Origin: JASGDC01 sp047605865
GTDB taxonomy: Bacteria; Actinomycetota; Actinomycetes; Actinomycetales; Micrococcaceae
Direction of reading: 5' to 3'
NCBI GenBank assembly: GCA_047605865.1
Contig: JASGFC010000020.1
Location: 1 to 29,579 of the forward strand
Length of the DNA: 29,579 nt
The translations under genes and the position numbers were made by a program. The notes under the pieces were generated by a model that was not told the DNA's origin, did not search any database, and saw only the letters and a list, made by a program, of their open reading frames with translations. Shown here piece by piece: positions 23,574 through 29,579 of this stretch; the first letter of the stretch is position 1, and each line of letters opens with the position of its first letter.

Positions 23574-24743
23574 CTACTTCCCTGCCGCTAGTTCTGCAGC
23601 TTTATCTGCACCTTCATCCATAGTCTGAGCCAAAGTAACCTGTTCAAGCTTGGCATTTTTTAGGATTTTTCGACCTTCATCAACGTTGTTTCCATCAAGA
23701 CGAACAACAAGAGGTTTAGTGGCAGAATCGCCAAGAATTTCAAGAGCCTTCACGATACCGTTTGCAACAGCGTCACATGATGTAATACCACCAAATACGT
23801 TAACAAATACGCTTTTCACTTGAGGATCACCAAGGATAACATCAAGTCCATTTGCCATCACCTCTGCAGAGGCACCACCACCAATGTCTAGGAAGTTTGC
23901 TGGCTTAACCCCATCGTGATTTTCACCGGCATAAGCTACAACATCAAGTGTGCTCATAACAAGACCGGCACCATTACCAATAACTCCAACTTCTCCGTCA
24001 AGTTTGACGTAGTTGAGTCCGAGTTCTTTAGCTTTTTCTTCAAGAGGATCTGAATCGGTTTTGTCTTTAAGTTCTTCATGATCTGGATGACGGAAATCTG
24101 CATTATCATCAAGTGAAACCTTACCATCAAGAGCAATAATATTGCCCTCTGCGGTCTTTACTAATGGGTTCACTTCTACTAAGGTTGCATCTTCTTCTTT
24201 GAAAACATCCCATAGTTTTTGTAAAACAGGAGCAACCTTTTTAGCTGTATCTGAATCAAAACCAGCTTCTTTAACAATCTTGTTAGCAGTCTCAGTATCA
24301 ATTCCGGTCAGTGGGTTAATCTCTACTTTTGCTAGTGCTTCAGGCTTTTCAACGGCAAGCTTTTCAATTTCTACACCGCCTTCTTCGCTACACATTGCTA
24401 GGTAGCTTCGATTTGCCCTGTCTAATAAAATTGAGAAGTAGTATTCTTCAGCAATGTTTGCACCTTCGGCAATCATTACTTTGTTGACGGTATGCCCTTT
24501 GATATCCATACCGAGGATATTGTTAGCATGTTCTAAAGTCTCATCTGGTGTTTTAGCAACCTTAACACCGCCGGCTTTGCCACGACCACCAATTTTAACT
24601 TGAGCTTTAACAACATTCACGCCACCGCCGAGTTTTTCAGCAGCTTTCTGTGCATCTTCTGGGGAGTCAACGGTGACACCTTGAAGAACTGGCACACCAT
24701 GTTTCTCAAACATATCCCGTGCTTGGTATTCATATAGATCCAT
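23574..24743 (-). CDS. sucC: Succinyl-CoA synthetase beta subunit
   Basis: SucC (389 aa) has an ATP-grasp domain (MDLYEYQARDMFEKHGVPV at the N terminus, KAQVKIGGRGKAGGV for the nucleotide) and a C-terminal CoA-ligase domain (ANFLDIGGGAS, VFVNVFGGITSCD). It partners with SucD, 6 nt downstream. AAGGGT precedes the ATG. The 103-bp gap behind pcrA holds its likely promoter region, including a perfect 12-bp palindrome, so it is probably expressed separately from pcrA. Confidence 0.97.
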   Translation of the reverse strand: MDLYEYQARDMFEKHGVPVLQGVTVDSPEDAQKAAEKLGGGVNVVKAQVKIGGRGKAGGVKVAKTPDETLEHANNILGMDIKGHTVNKVMIAEGANIAEEYYFSILLDRANRSYLAMCSEEGGVEIEKLAVEKPEALAKVEINPLTGIDTETANKIVKEAGFDSDTAKKVAPVLQKLWDVFKEEDATLVEVNPLVKTAEGNIIALDGKVSLDDNADFRHPDHEELKDKTDSDPLEEKAKELGLNYVKLDGEVGVIGNGAGLVMSTLDVVAYAGENHDGVKPANFLDIGGGASAEVMANGLDVILGDPQVKSVFVNVFGGITSCDAVANGIVKALEILGDSATKPLVVRLDGNNVDEGRKILKNAKLEQVTLAQTMDEGADKAAELAAGK

Positions 24744-24820
24744 GTATTATGACCCTTCTTTATATACTAATCAGCAATCTTTGCTTCATTCCAAGTCTAA
24801 CGCTAGGAGTGGAGGCTTCC

Positions 24821-24832
24821 AAGTTGCAACTT
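24821..24832. promoter_or_regulatory. 12-bp palindrome upstream of sucC
   Basis: AAGTTGCAACTT is a perfect inverted repeat, 78 bp or more before the sucC ATG and 15 bp after the pcrA stop. It could be an operator for the sucCD promoter. No match to a named regulator is claimed. Confidence 0.25.
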
Positions 24833-24846
24833 ACATTTAATAAACT

Positions 24847-27147
24847 TTAATCTTCAACTTTTTCTAGTGGTGCATAGCGAAGCAAAAGACGTTTTTCACC
24901 TTCATCTGTAAAACGGATTTTTGCCACGATTTTATCCCCCTTCCCCTCAAGTTGGATAACAGTTCCTTGGCCAAACTTAGGGTGCGTAACTTTATCTCCG
25001 ATACTAACCTCTATGACTTTTCTATCTGGATTGACCCTAGAGGCTGCTTGCTGATGTGTACGAGGTGGATGCTTTGCCAGTTTTGATGTGAGGTTGTTTT
25101 GCCATGAAGAAGCCATAGAAGGTGAACTCATTCCGCCTACACGTTCCCATTTCATAAGTGAATCAGGGAATTCATCAAGAAAACGACTTGCTGGATTGAA
25201 CTGTGCTTGTCCCCACATATGACGCTGCTCAGCTCGTGTTAAATAAAGGCGTTGCTCAGCTCTGGTAAAACCAACATAAGCAAGGCGTCTTTCTTCATTA
25301 AGCTCAGCAGGGTTGTAAAGACTTCTAGCATGAGGGAAAATACTATCTTCCATACCCGTTAAAAACACTACAGGAAACTCTAGACCCTTTGCGGTGTGCA
25401 AAGTCATGAGAGTAACCATACCGTTTCTTTTAGCTTCAGCAACAGCCGCCTCTTCATCTTGAGTTTCTCCTTCAGGAGCATCTGGAATTTGATCTGCATC
25501 AGCAACCAAAGCCACTTGCTCCAAGAAACCATCAAGGCTAGCTTCAAGAGAATCTCTTTCGTATTCTTTGATAACAGCCATTAATTCTGCAAGGTTTTCC
25601 ACTCGAGATTCATCTTGTGGATCTTTACTTTCACGAAGGCCTTTTAAGTAACCAGTTTGTTCCAAAACTGCTTCAAGTGCAGCAGCAGGACCTTCATCGT
25701 GAGCAATTTCACTTAAATCCTGAAGTAACTGACCAAATTGAGTTGCCAGTTTAGCACCTCTAGTAGCAAGATATGGGTTATTCTGCGCTTGAAGGATTGA
25801 ATCATAAAAGCTGATTCTCTCACGTTGGGCATACTTCATGATATTTTCTTCAGCAGTAGAGCCAATACCGCGTTTAGGTTCATTGAGAATTCTTCTCAAG
25901 CTAACTTCATCTTCAGGATTAGCAAGAACACGCAAATAAGCAATGGCATCTTTAATCTCTTTGCGTTCATAAAACCTTGTTCCACCTACCACTTTGTAGG
26001 GTAAACCAACACGCATCAGAATTTCTTCAATAGCACGAGATTGAGCATTTGTACGATAAAAAATAGCAACATCGCCTGGGCGAATGCCATGCTCTTCATT
26101 AAGTCTATCGATTTCGTCAGCCACAAACCTGGCCTCATCGTGCTCATTTTCTCCAGCGTAGCCCACAATGAGTTCACCAGAGCCGCTGGCAGTCCAGAGT
26201 TTTTTCTCTGGACGGTCTGGATTCTTGGAAATTACAGCGTTTGCTGCATCAAGGATATTTTGGGTTGAACGGTAATTTTGTTCAAGAAGAATAGTAGTAG
26301 CATCTGGAAAATCTTTCTTGAATTCCATGATATTACTGACATCGGCTCCTCTGAAAGCATAAATGGACTGATCTGAATCTCCAACAACCGTCAGTTCAGG
26401 GGCTGAAAGATTGCCATCAGAAGTGGGCTTGATAAGCTCTTGAATAAAAGCGTATTGCGCATGGTTAGTATCTTGATATTCATCAACGAGCACGTGGCGA
26501 AAACGTCTTCGATAGGAATCAGAAACGGCTGGAAATGCTCGCAGAATATTGACAACATTGACGATAAGGTCATCAAAATCCATAGCATTAGCTTGACGTA
26601 GTCGCTGCTGATAAGCTTTGTAAACTTCGGCCAGAGCTTTCTCCATAGGGTCGTTATAGTTTGCCTTTGATGCGTATGTTTCCTCATCCATGAGTTCATT
26701 TTTCAGTGCTGAAATTTTGTAAGAAAAGCTTTTCGCAGTAAATCTCTTGGTATCAAGGTTCAAATCTTTCATCACAATGCTTAATAGCCGTTGAGAATCT
26801 TGCGCATCGTAGATTGTAAAATTTGATTTGAGTCCTACATTTTTAGCTTCATAACGCAATATACGTACGCAGGTAGAGTGAAAGGTTGATATCCACATAT
26901 TCTGTGCAGCAGGGCCAATAAGACTTTCAATACGTTGACGCATTTCAGTGGCTGCTTTATTGGTAAAGGTAATGGCAAGAATTTCACCCGGGCGAGCTTG
27001 CCTAGTATCTAAAAGGTAGGCAATACGATGGGTTAAAACCTTTGTTTTACCTGAACCAGCGCCAGCAATAATGACCAGTGGCGAACCACTGTGGGTAACT
27101 GCTGTAGCTTGCTGTTCATTCAAGCCTTCAAGGAGTGAGTGAGTCAT
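24847..27147 (-). CDS. pcrA: ATP-dependent DNA helicase PcrA/UvrD
   Basis: A 766-aa superfamily 1A helicase (3'-5') used in nucleotide-excision repair, replication restart and clearing proteins from DNA. Motif I is GAGSGKT (29-35), motif Ia FTNKAATEMR, motif II VDEYQDT (221-227), motif III GDSDQSIYAFRGAD, motif IV EQNYRST, motif V TLHTAKGLEFPVVF and motif VI VGFTRAEQRLYLT. The C-terminal portion ends in a Tudor-like module (IGDKVTHPKFGQGTV) that contacts RNA polymerase in homologues. Length is normal. The ATG at 27147 has AAGG 10 nt or so ahead. Linkage to sucCD is conserved in actinobacteria. Confidence 0.96.
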   Translation of the reverse strand: MTHSLLEGLNEQQATAVTHSGSPLVIIAGAGSGKTKVLTHRIAYLLDTRQARPGEILAITFTNKAATEMRQRIESLIGPAAQNMWISTFHSTCVRILRYEAKNVGLKSNFTIYDAQDSQRLLSIVMKDLNLDTKRFTAKSFSYKISALKNELMDEETYASKANYNDPMEKALAEVYKAYQQRLRQANAMDFDDLIVNVVNILRAFPAVSDSYRRRFRHVLVDEYQDTNHAQYAFIQELIKPTSDGNLSAPELTVVGDSDQSIYAFRGADVSNIMEFKKDFPDATTILLEQNYRSTQNILDAANAVISKNPDRPEKKLWTASGSGELIVGYAGENEHDEARFVADEIDRLNEEHGIRPGDVAIFYRTNAQSRAIEEILMRVGLPYKVVGGTRFYERKEIKDAIAYLRVLANPEDEVSLRRILNEPKRGIGSTAEENIMKYAQRERISFYDSILQAQNNPYLATRGAKLATQFGQLLQDLSEIAHDEGPAAALEAVLEQTGYLKGLRESKDPQDESRVENLAELMAVIKEYERDSLEASLDGFLEQVALVADADQIPDAPEGETQDEEAAVAEAKRNGMVTLMTLHTAKGLEFPVVFLTGMEDSIFPHARSLYNPAELNEERRLAYVGFTRAEQRLYLTRAEQRHMWGQAQFNPASRFLDEFPDSLMKWERVGGMSSPSMASSWQNNLTSKLAKHPPRTHQQAASRVNPDRKVIEVSIGDKVTHPKFGQGTVIQLEGKGDKIVAKIRFTDEGEKRLLLRYAPLEKVED

Positions 27148-27186
27148 AATATAATAACCTTAGCAACAAGCTAGGACAAAGTGCTG

Positions 27187-28236
27187 CTACATCGTATAGA
27201 GAATACTTAAAAGCACAATCAATAGTAGACAAATGATGTGAAACTTTTTATGGTTCATTAAAATAGCAACATATTCTCTCAAAAGAGCATTCCATAAAAA
27301 GTACCGACTTGTATGGGAACCAATACCATCAATGTTCTTTCCTACTAGACGAGCGTATCCTGCAGCTCGAAAGACATGGTAGTCACTGGTGGCAAAAATA
27401 CCCTGATTGATAGGAATACCCTGATCTTGAAGAATTTTTTTAGAAAATATCATGTTTTCATAAGTATTTGTTGACTTATTTTCTTCAACAACAAGATCTG
27501 CAGGGTAACCAGTACTTATAGCATAATCTCGCATTGCTTTACTCTCCGGAATGGTCTCATCAGCTCCTTGACCACCAGACATAATCAACAAAGGTGGCAT
27601 GCCATTTTTTACTATCTGTTTCTGTGCAAAGTTAAGAGCCACATCAACACGAGATTTAAGAATCGGAGAAATTTCAGATCCATGAAGCAATCCAGCACCT
27701 AGCACGATAATAAACCTCTGCCTATATTTCGGCTTAAAGATTAAATAAAGGAAGAAAGACATCACAAAAGTAAAAAGCCAAAAAGCAAAATAGGCAAAAA
27801 ATGAACCACTTACAACACGGATAAATAATGAAAGCCAATGAGGAAAAATACGGTCAATGAGGTTAAAAAGTAACGGAGAAAAAACTATATAAATACCTAA
27901 CAAGAGCGTCAAAGAATTTCCTAAAATATGGCTTTCTCTGTGCCACACTAAAACAGCATTCCATAATAAAAGTAGCCCCATAGAGGCTGCCAAAATTGAG
28001 ATAACTGTCAGTACCGCAATAGCTAAAACCGACCAAAATTGCATGAGAAGCTTTTGACCCGAGAGCATGATGGTAGCAGTCATAGCTATCCCAAAACAAA
28101 ACAACAGTACCGTTGCTATCATGCCATTGAGTAAACGTACTTTATTAGTTTTGAAACTAAAATATAGTCCAATACCCACTAGTAAAGTAATAATCCAGGA
28201 CGCTAAGACGAAATTAAAACCAATGACTGGTTCCAT
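27187..28236 (-). CDS. YdcF-like (DUF218) polytopic membrane protein
   Basis: A 349-aa protein with about five N-terminal hydrophobic helices (residues 8-165), a DUF218/ElyC-SanA-YdcF domain (about 174-320) and a C-terminal helix (333-348). DUF218 landmarks are IIVLGAGLLHG, MSGGQGADE, the E-x-KSTNTYEN motif (252-260) and FATSDYHVFRA. Relatives affect cell-envelope assembly or bind nucleotide cofactors; no reaction is assigned. The architecture with a membrane N-terminal half is like that of Firmicutes and some actinobacteria. GAGG lies 6 nt before the ATG. It is 39 bp upstream of pcrA on the same strand and divergent from the EVE gene. Confidence 0.85.
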   Translation of the reverse strand: MEPVIGFNFVLASWIITLLVGIGLYFSFKTNKVRLLNGMIATVLLFCFGIAMTATIMLSGQKLLMQFWSVLAIAVLTVISILAASMGLLLLWNAVLVWHRESHILGNSLTLLLGIYIVFSPLLFNLIDRIFPHWLSLFIRVVSGSFFAYFAFWLFTFVMSFFLYLIFKPKYRQRFIIVLGAGLLHGSEISPILKSRVDVALNFAQKQIVKNGMPPLLIMSGGQGADETIPESKAMRDYAISTGYPADLVVEENKSTNTYENMIFSKKILQDQGIPINQGIFATSDYHVFRAAGYARLVGKNIDGIGSHTSRYFLWNALLREYVAILMNHKKFHIICLLLIVLLSILYTM

Positions 28237-28394
28237 GAATTCCTCTTTTCCCTTTCATTACACTCATCAATTACCTATTTTACGCATTGAAATGGGTCTT
28301 TTTTGACTAAAGTGATTACGCTCGACACGCAGATTTTTTAGCTCATAAAGATAGTGACAAGAGAATGCTTAGCTACAAAAGGTAGAGTTAAACA

Positions 28395-28814
28395 ATGACT
28401 AACTACTGGATTAATGTTGTATCAAAAAATCACGTAAGCCGTGGTGTTACTGGTGGTTTTACACAGGCGAATCATGGTAAACCACATATGCTCAAGAAAA
28501 TGCAGCGTGGTGATTGGATTATATTTTACTCACCCAAGACAGAATTTAATGGCAATGAAAAACTGCAGGCTTTCACTGCCATTGGACAAATTATTGACGA
28601 TGAGCCTTACCAAGTACAAATTTCACCTAATTTTCACCCGTATCGAAGAAAAGTATCCTTCAAAAATGCTCACGATACACCTATTCGCCCGCTCATTGAT
28701 AAGTTAGATTTTATTGAGAACAAAACACATTGGGGTTACAAGTTCCGTTTTGGAGTGATAAAAATCTCTGAGCATGACTTCCATGTTATTGCACAGGCAA
28801 TGGCAACGGAATAA
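28395..28814 (+). CDS. EVE-domain protein (UPF0310-like)
   Basis: A 139-aa stand-alone EVE domain, a PUA-like fold. The first strand YWINVVSKNHV, the mid-protein GDWIIFYSPKTEF block (39-51), FTAIGQIIDDEPYQ and the HWGYKFRFGVIKIS segment (110-123) are family features. EVE domains are thought to recognise modified bases in DNA or RNA and are common in restriction-linked and other defence contexts as well as stand-alone. No partner gene lies beside it on its own strand. AAAGGTAGAG precedes the ATG. Confidence 0.9.
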   Translation: MTNYWINVVSKNHVSRGVTGGFTQANHGKPHMLKKMQRGDWIIFYSPKTEFNGNEKLQAFTAIGQIIDDEPYQVQISPNFHPYRRKVSFKNAHDTPIRPLIDKLDFIENKTHWGYKFRFGVIKISEHDFHVIAQAMATE

Positions 28815-28820
28815 AAATAG

Positions 28821-28987
28821 CTAAGGAAAATTGTTTTCAGCATGTGCTGTGACAGTATCAGAGACAGTTTTGATATTTACTTCATCTAGATTGATTGTTT
28901 TATTTCCTATTTTGTAGCTTGTAAATAATCACAATACTTAGAATTGTCTTCTAAATCTTCAAGTGTGGGCATCTCATATTTTTTCAC
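28821..28987 (-). pseudogene. Frameshifted small gene coupled to the gene at 28984-29265
   Basis: A GTG at 28987 overlaps the upstream stop as GTGA and opens 26 codons (VKKYEMPTLEDLEDNSKYCD, then YLQATK) ending at TAG 28907-28909. In the +1 frame across the same point the reading continues as YKIGNKTINLDEVNIKTVSD and on to TAG at 28821-28823. Together they would give about 55 residues of ordinary composition, suggesting one lost or gained base. No family is recognised; both halves could also be unrelated. Confidence 0.45.
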
Positions 28988-29265
28988 TGTTCTTCTCCAA
29001 TTTCAGAAATTGTTTCAACAGGGTTACTCCAATATACATGCTGTCGTTTTTGGCGCTCAAAACGCTCCTTTTCATCACGCAAAACAAATTCAACATAGGA
29101 ATTCTCTTTAATATAGGGCTCTCCCTCATCTCTGTAGACCTTTACTCCATTAAGACTCAAGACACTTTCTTTCTGAATCACATTGGACAAGTAAATTCTT
29201 CCGTCTTTTGCATTTTTTATCGTATCTACATATCCACTAAAAATATAACTTGGTAATTTTTTCAT
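28984..29265 (-). CDS. Hypothetical protein, 93 aa, near tRNA gene
   Basis: No family recognised. The product is charged and beta-rich at first (SYIFSGYVDTIKN, IYLSNVIQKESVLSLNG), with a basic helix after residue 65 (DEKERFERQKRQ). An OB-like nucleic-acid-binding fold is conceivable but not supported by a motif. The ATG at 29265 is chosen over upstream starts because AAGGA stands 7 nt ahead. Its stop overlaps the start of a frameshifted small ORF as GTGA, so the two formed a coupled pair. The region is more AT-rich than the core genes. Confidence 0.6.
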   Translation of the reverse strand: MKKLPSYIFSGYVDTIKNAKDGRIYLSNVIQKESVLSLNGVKVYRDEGEPYIKENSYVEFVLRDEKERFERQKRQHVYWSNPVETISEIGEEQ

Positions 29266-29323
29266 TTTATAGTCCTTGTATTTCTTAGTACTCATTGATT
29301 GTTGCTGATAATAAGTTCTAGCA

Positions 29324-29542
29324 TTAGTCAATGGTGTAGCCTTCCCGCCATTTACCACCTTCATCATATGCTTCTGCAAGTTCGGCGTCTAAAACATACT
29401 GAGATTGTGTTGAATATTTACTCAATCGTTAAATATGGAAAAGAGGTTCTAAAGATCGCCAATCTTGTTGCGAAGCAGTAGAGAAAGTGTCACCATCAGA
29501 AATACCCTTTAGAACTAAGCCTAAGGACTCGAAATAAGGCAA
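29324..29542 (-). pseudogene. Gene remnant with an in-frame stop, beside the tRNA
   Basis: One minus-strand frame reads LPYFESLGLVLKGISDGDT through DWRSLEPLFHI to TAA at 29429-29431, then, two codons on and in the same frame, LSKYSTQSQYVLDAELAEAY to GGKWREGYTID and a stop at 29324-29326. Composition is protein-like on both sides of the stop. The frame stays open back into the tRNA 3' end, so no genuine start is visible. It may be a 3' gene fragment carrying a nonsense change, or two very small genes. No family recognised. Confidence 0.4.
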
Positions 29543-29550
29543 AGGGATTT

Positions 29551-29579
29551 TGGTGCGCTTGGCGGGAATCGAACCCACG
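29551..29579 (-). tRNA. tRNA gene, 3' part (isotype unresolved)
   Basis: The minus strand shows a T-arm GTGGG-TTCGATT-CCCGC, the 3' acceptor strand CAAGCGC, discriminator A and an encoded CCA. The anticodon lies beyond the window edge, so the amino acid cannot be read; the expected 5' acceptor strand is GCGCTTG. Confidence 0.88.

Noticed and set aside
1..29579. CRISPR array, transposase or IS element
   Set aside because: No regularly spaced repeats and no transposase-like or integrase-like reading frame were found in the window.

Overview
The window reads as chromosome of a low-G+C actinobacterium; the order cannot be fixed from sequence alone. The lineage call rests on linkage seen elsewhere in Actinobacteria: pcrA, sucC-sucD, a PerM-type membrane protein, purN, purH and a DUF3017-type protein (the same neighbourhood as uvrD1-sucCD-perM-purN-purH in Mycobacterium), and trpS next to a 2H phosphoesterase and a YihY/BrkB protein. 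Also in keeping are a TipA-type MerR regulator and several genes that look leaderless, with a -10 box 6-7 nt before the ATG. Codons and intergenic DNA are AT-rich. Most of the window is core metabolism.

Layout. 1-1966 (+): the 3' end of sdhA, sdhB and a GNAT acetyltransferase. 1995-5620 (-): pyridoxal/HMP kinase, S4 RNA-binding protein, YihY, 2H phosphoesterase and trpS, the last four overlapping. 5661-6446 (-): exonuclease III. 6527-8684 (+): a two-component system, converging on a MacB-type ABC exporter (8983-11153, -) across a hairpin-rich spacer. 11436-14075 (-): glyA, folD and a small membrane protein, preceded by a possible 31-codon leader ORF. 14262-15110 (+): purU. 15115-16211: a single AbiEi/Vsr-like nuclease gene bracketed by two 65-bp direct repeats. 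16215-21599 (-): perM-purN-purH-DUF3017-icd. 21693-22445 (-): TipA-like MerR regulator. 22677-27147 (-): pcrA and sucC-sucD. 27187-28236 (-): YdcF-like membrane protein. 28395-28814 (+): EVE-domain protein. 28821-29542 (-): a small, apparently decaying gene cluster next to the 3' end of a tRNA gene at the window edge.

Functional logic. Three TCA steps lie here (Icd, SucCD, SdhAB) together with one-carbon and purine genes: GlyA and FolD make and interconvert THF one-carbon units, PurU releases formate from 10-formyl-THF, and PurN and PurH consume 10-formyl-THF. The sensor kinase/response regulator pair faces an exporter whose upstream region carries a 7-bp direct repeat with 11-bp period, a spacing typical of OmpR/PhoB-type sites, so the pair may control the exporter.

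The most unusual locus is the nuclease gene between the convergent purU and icd. Each flank has the same 65-bp sequence (63/65 identical) containing a 40-bp hairpin, and the gene's last six codons and stop lie inside the downstream copy. Removing one copy plus the gene (1032 bp) leaves a neat 72-bp purU-icd spacer, so this looks like a one-gene insertion. The tRNA-proximal end of the window is a second candidate accessory region.
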